From Archivesica marissinica (taxonomy: Eukaryota; Mollusca; Bivalvia; Venerida; Vesicomyidae): 64,000 nt of DNA. A program made the translations under genes and the position numbers. The notes below the pieces were generated by a model that saw only the letters and a program-made list of their open reading frames with translations, searched no databases and was not told the DNA's origin. This document shows positions 22,902 through 32,790 of the stretch, piece by piece. The stretch's first letter is position 1. The number at the start of each line of letters is the position of its first letter. The DNA lies in contig CM026386.1 of assembly GCA_014843695.1 (NCBI GenBank), positions 82,690,129 through 82,754,128 of the forward strand. Direction: 5' to 3'.

Positions 22902-23036
22902 GTTAAGATAACTTTTATTTTGAGTCTGCAATTGTTATCTTGATACTGTATGTTATATAGTCGGTTCTAAAGCTCACTCAGAGCTTGTGTTGTACTGTTT
23001 ATATCTTGCCGACTCAAAATAAAAGTTATCTTATGT
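22902..23036. repeat. Inverted repeat with 30-bp arms
   Basis: AAGATAACTTTTATTTTGAG near 22910 and CTCAAAATAAAAGTTATCTT near 23012 are exact reverse complements with partly matching flanks. The 75-bp loop contains no frame of interest. It may be a small MITE or paired retroelement tails. Confidence 0.65.
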
Positions 23037-23084
23037 GAACAAAGTGAAGTTATGTGGTGGAATAATTAAACTATGGACAGTGAG

Positions 23085-23457
23085 TGTTTCTAATATGTAG
23101 ATTTTAGTAAAGCGTTTGATAAGGTTGATCAAAACAAACTGATATACAAACATAATGGATTGTGTGTCCACCCTCTGGCATCACGGTGGTCAAGTCTTTC
23201 CTAACGGGCCGAGCCCAAAGAGTAGTTATGGGCGGCTGTGCTTCAGATACACTGCCTGTCATCTCCGGGATCCCAAACGGCTCTGTTTTAGGACATTGCC
23301 TCTTCCTAGCCTATAATAATGTGTTGCAAAACTCTATCAAAAGTAAAGCAAGACTGTTTGTAGATGACACCATAGAGTATCTCACAGTAAAATCCTCTTC
23401 CTGCGCACAAATCCTACAAAACGACCTGAATGATCTAGAACAAAAGTCGACAAACTA
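23085..23457 (+). mobile_element. LINE RT fragment
   Basis: Two plus-strand frames joined by a frameshift near 23190 encode VDFSKAFDKVDQNKLIYKHN, then FLTGRAQRVVMGG, SGIPNGSVLG and RLFVDDT. The catalytic block reads FVDD rather than FADD. The fragment stops at 23457. It is a decayed internal piece of a non-LTR retrotransposon, a different copy from the two LINEs to its left. Confidence 0.78.
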
Positions 23458-23869
23458 AAATGGAAGAAATGATACTAATACAAAATTAATGCATTGCTAT
23501 CTAACGACGACTTATGCGACGTATATAGGTAAAACTATCAAAATAAAAAATGTTTACTTGGCACTCAAGCACAATCCCACCAATATAGTGTCTTACAGAA
23601 TGTAAAGCGTATTTTGGCGCCCAATTCATAAATAAAGCCGGATTACATACTCCTTGGTACTTGAGTTTCAGGAATATGGTTATTAGAGAAAACGAGTTAC
23701 AACGAAACAAGAATAGCCATGTAATCATAATGACGCCGTAGCACATAGAATACAGTTGAGATCAAATGAATCGATAGAAGTGAAAGGATACACTGATAAG
23801 GAGCTACTATATCCAAACTATACAGCACTTATGAATGAAACAGAAAATAGTTGAATCAATAGGATTATT
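23458..23869. other. AT-rich spacer between LINE and Gypsy remnants
   Basis: About 410 bp. Weak frames only; possibly eroded retroelement, but no motif supports this. Confidence 0.45.
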
Positions 23870-25490
23870 TTAATATAACCGGATGCCTTTTGGTCTATAT
23901 AACTCACCAGCAACATATCAAAGCTGAATGGAGGAATGCCTTGGCAACTTGAACTTCAAAATGTGCCTAATTTACTTGGACGATTTGATAATATTTTCGG
24001 AATCATTTGAACAACAGTTGGAAAGGTTGCACTTAGTATTAGCTAGAGTAAATTCATGCAATCTAAAGCTTGTTCCGGAAAAGTGCAATTTCTTCAAACA
24101 GACAGTTAGCTTCCTCGGACATGTAGCCAGTAGTAATGACATTGAAACTGACCCAGATAAATTTGAGAAAGTTAAATTTGGCCCACACCTTCAAATGCAG
24201 ATGAATTACGATCATTTCTTGGTTTAGCTGGATACTAGAGAACATGTGTACAATACTTCAGTAAACTTACATGACCATTGCCAGAACTCCTTCCACCAAA
24301 CGGCAACTGAGGAAGGAGCAAAGAAACCCAAGCTAGAATGGAGGTGGACTGATAATGAACAACCAGTATTTGATGAGCTTAAGAGAATTTTGTCATCGCC
24401 TCCGATTGTAGACTATCTCTATTTTAAGATTTGTCTTTGAATTACACACTGGTGCTTCAACTAAAGCTCTGGTCGCAGTGTTGTATCAGAAGAGAGATGA
24501 CCAGCTGTAGGTCAATGCATATGCCAGAAGATCATTAACAAAGTCAGAACGCAATTATATTGTCTTTAAGCTATAGTTTTTAACACTGAAGTAGGCTGTA
24601 ACAGAACAATTGTCTGATTACTTAGCAATGAACAATGTCAGCGTCGTTACTGACAATAACCTGCTAACATAATGTCTTACCTGAATGATACAAGAACGAG
24701 GTACTGATATGACTCCATAACAATGTTGGACACCCAGGTCGAGAGAACGTTACTATTGGCCAGGTATGTTTACAGATGTTGAACAGTTGGTGACTAGATG
24801 TGATAGCTGCCTCTGAAGAAACTCATCTGTGAACACCAGAGCACCACTTGTAAATGTTAACAGTGTTTACCCACTTAAACTGATCTGTTTTGACTATATA
24901 TTGTTAGAGCCATCCAAAGGAAACATTGGCAATAGTCTTGTCATTACAGACCACTACATCAAGTATGCACTTGCAGTACCAACTAAACGTCAACTTGCTA
25001 AAACTACAGCAGATCATTCATTATGGGATTCTAACAAGGCTACATTCGGATCAGGGAGCCAAATTTGAGAGTGAAATTATTAAAGATCGATATATGCAAC
25101 ACCATGAATATAAAGAAAACCCATACTACACCATACCACCCCCAATGAAATGCAGGCCAAGAACGGTTCAACAAGACTATATTAGGCATGCTTGAAACGC
25201 TGGGAAATGACCAGAGGAATGATTGGAAGAAAGAATGGAAGAAATACATCAACTCATTGGTGTATAGTTACAATTGTATTACACACGAATCCTAGCCGGA
25301 CTGTAGCCCAATAGAGCACATGTTGGATGTCCTTGGACACCAGTTACGACGACATCACCATCAGCCTGCGAACGTTAGTGGATTTATCTCGGCATTTCAG
25401 CAAGAATGGGAACGCAACCCCCAAGTATCGTCATATGAGTTAATGATTGGACGAAAGCCTAAGTATATGCCATATCTGTATTAAACAAGA
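23870..25490 (+). mobile_element. Decayed Ty3/Gypsy pol (RT, RNase H, integrase)
   Basis: In order on the plus strand, across several frameshifts and stops: RT with RMPFGLYNSPATYQ-like start (23880) and the YLDD block in MCLIYLDDLIIFSES; RNase H with a TDNEQPVFDELKRILSSPPI thumb-like segment and HTGASTKALVAVLYQ; integrase zinc-binding region with YYWPGMFTDVEQLVTRCDSC; integrase core with FDYILLEPSKGNIGNSLVIT and the DQGAKFESEII segment; and a C-terminal SYELMIGRKPKYMPY. No LTRs were identified. The element is inactive, and a Tc1/mariner piece interrupts it at 25293-25425. Confidence 0.85.
25293..25425 (+). mobile_element. Tc1/mariner transposase fragment inside Gypsy integrase
   Basis: A plus-strand frame encodes CSPIEHMLDVLGHQLRRHHH then QPANVSGFISAFQQEWERNP. 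This corresponds to the 'NPIEHLWDxLxRRxR...EEW..IP' C-terminal end of the DDE domain of Tc1/mariner transposases. It sits between Gypsy integrase segments YNCITHES and SYELMIGRKP. No terminal repeats are present. Confidence 0.75.
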
Positions 25491-25945
25491 TCCATCCAAT
25501 ATGATAAAAATGCGACAAAACACAAAACATGTATGGTAATTAGTAAGACCAAATATGGCAACGTTTATTGAATTATTATAATATTACAATCAATCAATAT
25601 AACTATATTATTGAAGTTCGCATAATACCACACAGTTTAAACAAGATGTTGCTATAAGAACTTCGATATTAAATGTCATATAATCTCTATAATACGTTAT
25701 TAAATACAGTATAATATTGTTGTTGACCATGTTATATATAGATGTACGTAGAATAAACACTAGGTAACTGTCATAATACCTACCTTGTATCCCAGCATAA
25801 ACAAGTAGACACGTACATGTATATATGCATACATTTATATTAAATAAGCAATTTGTAAATTACAAGTTTATCATCTTTAAAAACGATATATAACTATGCT
25901 AATTATAATCTAAAAAATATACTCTAAACAACATGAGTATCGGCT
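25491..25945. other. AT-rich spacer
   Basis: About 450 bp of strongly AT-rich sequence. No gene or element recognised. Confidence 0.5.
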
Positions 25946-26300
25946 GTCCGATTAGCTCAGTGGTTAGCACTCTCGCTTACCACTAATGCAACCCGGGTTC
26001 GATCCTCGGACCAGGATGTATGTGAGATTGTATGGCGTGGTAAAACGCTGGATTGGTAATCCAGGGATCGCAGGTTCGATCCCCCGTCTGACCCTAATAA
26101 AATTAACAGTCTTTCAGATGGGACATTAAACCGAGGTCTCGTGTCGGTGCTTTAAACCGTGCACGTAAAAGAACCAGAGGAGACTCTGGAATGGGTCTCT
26201 GTCTGTATCATTGCACTATCCTCCAAAAATCTAAAATGACTAATCTCTTCAGGAGGGTTCGCTCATATGGGCAACCTGTAACAACGATAAATACATGTAT
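25946..26300 (+). mobile_element. SINE family B preceded by a second tRNA-like head
   Basis: 25946-26011 is tRNA-like: TTAGCTCAGTGGTTAGC A-box, GGGTTCGATCC B-box and complementary GTCCGA/TCGGAC ends. It is too short (about 66 nt) and poorly paired for a tRNA gene. Directly after it, 26019-26300 is a family B copy with its own degraded A-box and intact B-box GGTTCGATCCC, followed by the usual body and CAACGATAAATAC end. It lies just upstream of PDCL. Confidence 0.75.
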
Positions 26301-26319
26301 ACGTAAAACACAATAGGAC

Positions 26320-26558
26320 CGCAGTTTGGGGTCGGCCGGGTCGTAATTTAAACATGTCCGCTTATCTTTTCCTCCGGAAGACTTCTGATTTTTCCATATG
26401 TCCCAGTATGCATGGGGAGGTTTTTTCAGTTGTTGTGGCGTTTGGTGCATTGACATGGTGGTATTTTCGTCAAAAATGTTCAAGGAAGCTTAAAAAGCCA
26501 CACATGAAGTTGTACTGTTTCGACAGTTTCCGTTCCAAACGTTGCGAATGGTTTCTTA
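26320..26558 (+). promoter_or_regulatory. Probable PDCL 5' flank and non-coding first exon
   Basis: A CG-richer stretch (GACCGCAGTTTGGGGTCGGC...AATTTAAACATGTCC) is followed by a strong donor TTACAG|GTGAGTTG at 26558. An acceptor-like AACTGGAG near 26673 would join it to the exon with the PDCL start codon. A 90-codon frame here has no recognisable product. Transcription start and first exon are inferred. Confidence 0.45.
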
Positions 26559-26695
26559 CAGGTGAGTTGCAAGTTATTGGAGTGGTGTCCCTTCCCAAAA
26601 CCATGGGAAATCACTCATGTTAATGTAATTTTGTTCTTGAAATTTCTTTTTTTAACAATAAAACGTTTTAACTGGAGATCTGCTGTAATATTGAG

Positions 26696-26994
26696 ATGGC
26701 ACTAAGCTTAGATGACAGGATTCTTGGGGAGAAGGTTGACAACTACTGCAGCAGTAGTGAAGATGAAGAGGAGGAGAGGGATTCAGGGGATGAGAGTTGT
26801 AAAGGCACTGCTAACAAAGAACCACAGTTTATTCCTGAAGCACGTATACAGGAGTACAATGGGAGGTGTACCAATACTGGTCCAAAAGGTGTTATCAACG
26901 ATTGGAGAGAATTTAAACGGCTTGAGACCGAGCAACGTGACGAACAGGAGATGGAACGTCAACAAATGATGCGAAAATTACAGCTGACTTGCAG
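26696..26994 (+). CDS. PDCL: Phosducin-like protein, first coding exon
   Basis: Starts MALSLDDRILGEKVDNYCSS, followed by an acidic Ser/Glu/Asp stretch and the conserved NTGPKGVINDWREFKRLETE motif near residues 61-80. That motif defines phosducin-like proteins and contacts G-beta-gamma and the CCT chaperonin. It ends ...MMRKLQLTC at donor GCAG|GTGAAT in phase 2. Phosducin-like protein 1 helps CCT fold G-protein beta subunits and assemble G-beta-gamma dimers in the cytosol. ATG choice is supported by the alignment of LDDxxLGEK at the N-terminus with known family members. Confidence 0.95.
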
Positions 26995-27419
26995 GTGAAT
27001 GGATATATGTACATATGATTGGATTGATATATTATCTGATGGAAGCATTACATTTAGCAGACCTTAGTGGTCTCCCAATACCCATCTGTGACCCCAAGTC
27101 CTTAGTGGTCTCCCAATACCCATCTGTGACCCCAAGTCCTTAGTGGTCCCCGATACCTGTCTGTGACCCCAACATGAACATAAGTACACTTAGCAGTCCT
27201 TAAAATGTGAACTCGTTTAAGCATCCGCTTCATATTATTTGGAAAACAATTTGAATTTCTCTTCATATGTCGCCGGCCATTTAAAACTAATATTGATAAA
27301 TCGTTAATTGCACTGAATTATTTTTTATAGCTGTGTCAAGTATGTAGTCGTTTAGTCGAGCATTACAAATGTACTATATAACAAATGTACTTTATATATA
27401 TATTCCCAATGTGTTACAG
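26995..27419 (+). other. PDCL intron with a 38-bp triplication
   Basis: A 425-bp intron from GTGAAT to GTGTTACAG. At about 27062-27175 it contains three tandem 38-bp units (CCTTAGTGGTCTCCCAATAC plus CCATCTGTGACCCCAAGT). Removing it joins AG to A and restores an Arg codon. Confidence 0.88.
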
Positions 27420-28008
27420 ATCACACCTTAATGATGAAGAAGAGAAGAAAAAAGATGATGACTTCATGCTACAGTTGGAAGAAATTGATGATGAATTTTT
27501 ACATCAATATCGTCAAAAACGAATTGAGGAAATGCGAAGAGCACTTGAAACAACACCTAAGTTTGGGAAAGTCATATGCCTGGACAAGTCAAATTATATT
27601 AATGCTGTTGATAAAGAAAAATCTGGAGTCAAAGTTATTGTTCATGTTTATGAAGAAAACATAGAAGCATGTGAGTCAATGGATGGTTGCATGAACTGCC
27701 TTGCTAAAGAATATCCTAACATAAAATTCTGTAAGATTAAAGCTTCAGATGCTCGTCTTAGTAAAAGGTTTTCTGTAAATGGTGTGCCAGCATTACTGAT
27801 CTACAAGAGCGGGGAATTGATCGGTAACTACATTCGTCTGTCCGATGAGTTTGGAGATGATTTCTACGCAACTGAAGTTGAAAGTTTCCTGCAGGAACAT
27901 GGTATGCTGCCACATGCGGAAGTTAAAATTATACGTGACAAAAATACCGGAGAAATTCGTGGTGTGTTGCCTCAGGATGAAGATGATGATGATTTAGACA
28001 TTGATTGA
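27420..28008 (+). CDS. PDCL: Phosducin-like protein, second coding exon
   Basis: Begins with the base completing Arg, then SHLNDEEEKKKDDDFMLQLE and DDEFLHQYRQKRIEEMRRAL (helix 3 region). A thioredoxin-fold domain follows (VIVHVYEENIEACESMDGCM, FSVNGVPALLIYKSGELIGN, DEFGDDFYATEVESFLQEHG) and an acidic DEDDDDLDID tail, the family's usual phosphorylation-prone C-terminus. Together the exons give 295 residues, close to the roughly 300 of vertebrate PDCL. The segment between the SHL motif and DDEFL appears some residues shorter than in the vertebrate protein as I recall it. No frame damage is visible, so this looks like the one intact host gene in the window. Confidence 0.95.
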
Positions 28009-28469
28009 TTAAATACACTGATGGATTACAGGACGCTTGACCAATAATGTGACATTTGTAAAATCACAAATAGTTACATTCAAACACTCTAAGTCACTGA
28101 CTACATCCATGTCTTTAAATGTGCCTAAATGCATCTACAATTATCAGAAACTGTTGACAAACAATTTTAGGATCCGACACATGTTGGCTGCTCTGAACTG
28201 TAACATAACTGCCAGCAGATGTTTTTGTGACTGTCTGTACATATGTATGTGTTGTTTGTATGTATTATGTGTGTATGTATTGTAGCATGTCTGTAGCAGA
28301 ACAGTAGTTTTAAACACTATTTCTCAGTTTTGTGGACTTGTATTTTAGCGGTGTGACAACTGCAAGTACGTAAGCAAGAGATACTTCCAGTCTGGTAGTG
28401 TTTGTTGTCAAATATCTCCTTGTGTATATTTCACATTTATCGTGAGCAACATGCCTTACCACCCCAGCT
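28009..28469. other. PDCL 3' UTR and downstream flank
   Basis: AT-rich sequence with TGT/TATG-rich runs. No canonical AATAAA was seen close to the stop codon; the nearest clear one is in the inserted element near 29388. The UTR end cannot be placed. Confidence 0.5.
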
Positions 28470-29590
28470 ACATCGGGTCTGTCTATGCCCCGTATCTACA
28501 TCGAGTCTGTCTATGCCCCGTATCTACATCGAGTCTGTCTATGCCCCGTATCTACATCGGGTCTGTCTATGCCCCGTATCTACATCGAGTCTGTCTATGC
28601 CCCGTATCTACATCGAGTCTGTCTATGCCCCGTATCTACATGAAGTCTGTCTATGCCCCGTATCCACATCAAGTCTGGCTATAGCCCTGCCCTACATCAG
28701 TTCTGGCTATGCCCCTGACCTACATCAGGTCTGACTATACCCCTGCCCTACATCAGGTCTCGCTATGCTCCGGTCTACATTATGTCTGGCTATGTCCCAG
28801 TCTACATCAGGTCTGCCTATGCCCTGGTCTACATCAGGTCTCACTATGCCCCGATTTACACCATGTCTGTCTATGCACCATTCTACATCAGGTCTGCCTA
28901 TGCCCCAGTCTACATCAGGTCTGACTTTGCCCCAGTCTACATCAGGTCTGGCTATGACCTAATTTAAATCAGGTCTGGCTATGCCCCTGCTCTATATCAG
29001 GTCTGGCTATGCCCCTGCTCTATATCAGGTCTGGCTATGCCCCTGCCCTACATCAGGTCTCGCTATGCCCGGTCTACATCAGGTCTGGCTATGTTCCGGT
29101 CAACATCAGGTCTGGTTATGTTCCGGTCAACATCAGGTCTGGCTATGCCCCTGCTCTATATCAGGTCTGGCTATGCCCCTGCCCTACATCAGGTATGGCT
29201 ATGTTCCGGTCAACATCAGGTATGGCTATACCCCGGTCTGACTATGCTCAGGTTTGGCTATGCCCCTGTCCTACATCAGGTGCGGGCCGTTGTCTAATGT
29301 TGTTAAAACTTGTGGCCCAAACCATTTGCATGTTCATATTATGTATTATATCTGTTTATGCATGACATATATAATAATGATTTGCAATAAAATATGATTA
29401 AACTAAACATCAGGTCTGACTATGTTCCGGTCAACATCAGGTATGGCTATACCCCGGTCTGACTATGCTCAGGTTTGGCTATACCCCGGTCTGACTATGC
29501 TCAGGTTTGGCTATGCCCCTGTCCTACTTCAGGCCTGGCTATACTCCAGTCTACATCAGATCTGTTTATGCCCCAGTCTACATCATCACG
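28470..29590. repeat. 28-bp minisatellite interrupted at 29282-29406
   Basis: Unit about 28 bp: TCTACATCGAGTCTGTCTAT plus GCCCCGTA on the left, drifting to TACATCAGGTCTGGCTATGC plus CCCTGCCC to the right. The left end is homogeneous and the right end diverged. Frames are repeat artefacts. Confidence 0.92.
29282..29406 (+). mobile_element. Element C insertion in the 28-bp array
   Basis: A 125-bp non-repeat segment (GCGGGCCGTTGTCTAATGTT ... GCAATAAAATATGATTAAAC) flanked by ACATCAGGT at 29273-29281 and 29407-29415. The flank is also part of the repeat unit, so it could be either a 9-bp target duplication or the array itself. It shares GGCCCAAACCATTTGC and the AATAAAATAT tail with 10737-10925. 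Confidence 0.6.
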
Positions 29591-30450
29591 CTCAGTGAGA
29601 ACATTTCCCCCACATGTACCTCGCTCCTAGTGAAAGCATATCCCCCACGTATACCGCAGTCTCAATGAGAGCATTTCTCCAAAGTCAATCTCACGCTCAG
29701 TGAGAGCATTTCTCCCACGTCTACCTCACGCTCAGTGAGAGCGTTTCTCCCACGTCTACCTCACGCTCAGTGAGAGCATTTCTCCCACGTTTACCTCATG
29801 CTCAGTGAGAGCGTTTCTCCCACGTCTACCCCAATCTCTGTAAGAGCGTTTCTCCCACGTCTACCTCACGCTCTGTGAGAGCATTTCTCCCACGTCTACC
29901 TCATGCTCTCAAAGCATTTCTCCCACGTCTACCTCAATCTCTGTGAGAGCATTTCTCCCACGTCTACCTCAATCTCTGTGAGAGCATTTCTCCCACGTCT
30001 ACCTCACGCTCTGTGAGAGCATTTCTCCCACGTCTACCTCATGCTCTCAAAGCATTTCTCCCACGTCTACCTCAATCTCTGTGAGAGCATTTCTCCCACG
30101 TCTACCTCAATCTCTGTGAGAGCATTTCTCCCACGTCTACCTCATGCTCTCAAAGCATTTCTCCCACGTCTACCTCAATCTCTGTGAGAGCATTTCTCCC
30201 ACGTCTACCTCACGCTCAGTGAGAGCGTTTCTCCCATGTCTACCTCACGCTTAATGAGAGCATTTCTCCAAGTCAATCTCACGCTCAATGAGAGCATTTC
30301 TCTCACGTCTACCTCATGATCAGTGAGAGCATTTCTCCCACGTCTACCTCACGCTTAGTGAGAGCATTTCTCCCACGTCAACCTCGCTCTCAGTGAGAGC
30401 ATTTCTCTCGCGCTCAATGAGAACATTTCACCCACGTCTACCTCCATCAA
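29591..30450. repeat. 35-bp minisatellite, about 24 copies
   Basis: Unit CCTCACGCTCAGTGAGAGCA plus TTTCTCCCACGTCTA. CTCACGCTCAGTGAGAG is partly self-complementary. Shorter units (CTCATGCTCTCAAAGCA) recur in a regular order. It directly follows the 28-bp array without unique sequence. Confidence 0.93.
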
Positions 30451-30451
30451 G

Positions 30452-30991
30452 ACAAACAAGGTCACTGCTGTGTAGAAAGGTCCAATAAGTTCACTCCAAA
30501 CACGGTCACAGCTAGGAAGGATGGTCCAAGGAGTTCATTTCAAAGAAGGTCACAGCTAGGAAGGAGGGTCCAAGGAGTTCACTCCAAACAAGGTCACAGC
30601 TGGGAAGGAGGGTCCAAGGAGTTTATTCCAAACAAGGTCACAGCTAGGAAGGAGAGTTCACTCCAAACAAGGTCACAGCTGGGAAGGAGAGTTCACTCCA
30701 AACAAGGTCCCAACCTGTAAGGAGGGTCCAAAGAGTTCATTCCAAACAAGGTCACAGCAGCTAGGAAGGAGAGTTCATTCCAAACAAGGTCACAGCTAGG
30801 AAGGAGGTCCAAGGAGTTCACTCCAAACAAGGTCACAGCTAGGAATGAGGGTCCACGGAGTTCATTTCAAACAAGGTCACAGCTAGGAAAGGTCCAAGGA
30901 GTTCATTCCAAACAAGGTCACAGCTAGGAAGGAGGGTCCAAGGAGTTCATTCCAAACAAGGTCACAGCTAGGAAGGAGGGTCCAAGGAGTT
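30452..30991. repeat. 44-bp minisatellite, about 12 copies
   Basis: Unit GTTCACTCCAAACAAGGTCA plus CAGCTAGGAAGGAGGGTCCAAGGA, with some units missing the GGGTCCAAGGA part. It abuts the 35-bp array on the left and the 47-bp array on the right. Confidence 0.93.
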
Positions 30992-30992
30992 T

Positions 30993-31119
30993 CTGTCATG
31001 TATCTATGTCTCTTACACATACTGATGAGGTACGTGTTGCTGTCATGTATCCGTGTTTCTTACACATACTGATGAGGTACGTGTTTCTGTCATGTATCCG
31101 TGTTTCTTACACATACTGA
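30993..31119. repeat. 47-bp minisatellite, left part
   Basis: About 2.7 copies of CTGATGAGGTACGTGTTTCT plus GTCATGTATCCGTGTTTCTTACACATA. The array resumes at 32292 after a hAT insertion. Confidence 0.93.
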
Positions 31120-32291
31120 CATGGTTGGCAATTTCCCGGGAAATAAGAGTATTTCCCGGGACGGCGGGAAATACTGGGAAATACCGGGAAATACTGGGAA
31201 ATAAGAATGTGGATGATTTTGGTGGTAAATACAGGTATATATACCATACAATTTCTATTACCCGGTGTACTGATTGTAGTATCATGTGTGCAGGATGAAA
31301 ATGAACTGCTTTTGAAGAATATGACGACAAATACAGGCATTCATAGTGGCATTTACGCATTGCTTATAATCTTTATATAAATGTTAGAGATCTAACATTA
31401 TTGAGACTGTTCATTATTACTCTAATATACATTGTATACAAACACAGTTTAAGGAGTTTATACATACATTTATTGGAGGTATTTTAAATGTTTAATGTAG
31501 TAGGCAAAATGCAAATGTTTTTAGGATTATCCCTGAAATGTGTTCAAGAAGTCAGAATCATAATTTGAGATGACCCACACTGTTTGTTTGTACACAATTT
31601 CAACACGTCACCAGTGCCCAGGAGCTTCTTCATGAGACCAAGCCGGAACTTGTACCCGAACTCCTCAACTACATGTCCGAGACACTGCCAATTCCTAAGG
31701 TGCTACAACAGGAATCCTCCATCAACAACTCGAAGCCAGCTGTATGGTGGTCATGTGTGGAGAGGTCGGGCGTGATCACCAAAGACTTCAGTCAGCTCGC
31801 CAGGAAATTGATGGTACTGCCAGCAAGTTCAGCCGCCATTGAACGTGTGTTCTCCAACTTCGGCATCATACAGACGAAACTACGCAACAGACTGGGTGTT
31901 GAGAAAGCAGCGAAGCTGGTGCTATGCTACTGCTTCCTGAGAGGTAGCGAGGAAATCGACTGGTGAAGACAGACTACTGGCTGAAGAAACATTCCAACAA
32001 GAAAAACGAAAAAATAAATGAAAAAAAAAACAATAAAATAAAAAAAAACAAAAAAAACAATAAAACCCAAAAAAAACTGTTGTGGTTGCCAATGATGCCA
32101 CCTGATGAGTACCCCTGGCAGGGACGAAATAGTTTAAGCACTTATAGAGTGGTAGCAATGCATAAAAATGAGCAAAAAACGTGTTTGGAAGACACATAAT
32201 CTTATTTCCCGGTATTTCCCACTTCTGGGCTTATTTCCCGGGGCGGGAAATACCGGTATTTCCCGCCCCCGGTATTTCCCGGCCAACCCTG
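31120..32291 (+). mobile_element. hAT element remnant with exact 8-bp target duplication
   Basis: Flanked by CATACTGA at 31112-31119 and 32292-32299. Ends are CATGGTTGGC and GCCAACCCTG, so the original terminus was probably CAGGGTTGGC with one change on the left. Both subterminal regions carry many TTTCCCGGGAAATA-like repeats. A plus-strand frame from about 31581 to the stop at 31966 encodes KLMVLPASSAAIERVFSNFG then RNRLGVEKAAKLVLCY, the hAT C-terminal dimerisation domain. The rest of the transposase (RNase-H-like core, zinc finger) is missing. An A-rich tract follows at 31995-32080. Confidence 0.9.
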
Positions 32292-32790
32292 CATACTGAT
32301 GAGGTACGTGTTTCTGTCGTGTATCCATGTTTCTTACACATACTGATCAGGTACGTGTTGCTGTCGTGTATCCATGTTTCTGACACATATTGATGAGGTA
32401 CGTGTTTCTGTCATGTATCCGTGTTTCTTACACATACTGATGAGTTACGTGTTTCTGTCATGTATCCATGTCTCTTACACATACTGATGAGGTACGTGTT
32501 TCTGTCGTGTATCCATGTTTCTGACACATACTGATGAGGTACGTGTTTCTGTCGTGTATCCATGTTTCTGACACATATTGATGAGGTACGCGTTTCTGTC
32601 ATGTATCCGTGTTTCTTACACATACTGATGAGGTACGTGTTTCTGTCGTGTATCCGTGTTTCTGACACATACTGATGCGTACGTGTGTCTGTCATGTATC
32701 CGTGTTTCTGACACATACTGATGAGGTACGTGTTTCTGTCGTGTATCCATGTTTCTGACACATACTGATGAGGTACGTGTTTCTGTCAGG
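32292..32790. repeat. 47-bp minisatellite, right part
   Basis: About 10.5 copies of the same unit as 30993-31119, continuing in register with the target duplication CATACTGA. Confidence 0.93.

Noticed and set aside
26354..26623. 89-codon frame upstream of PDCL
   Set aside because: Crosses a strong splice donor and has no recognisable product; better explained as a 5' UTR exon.
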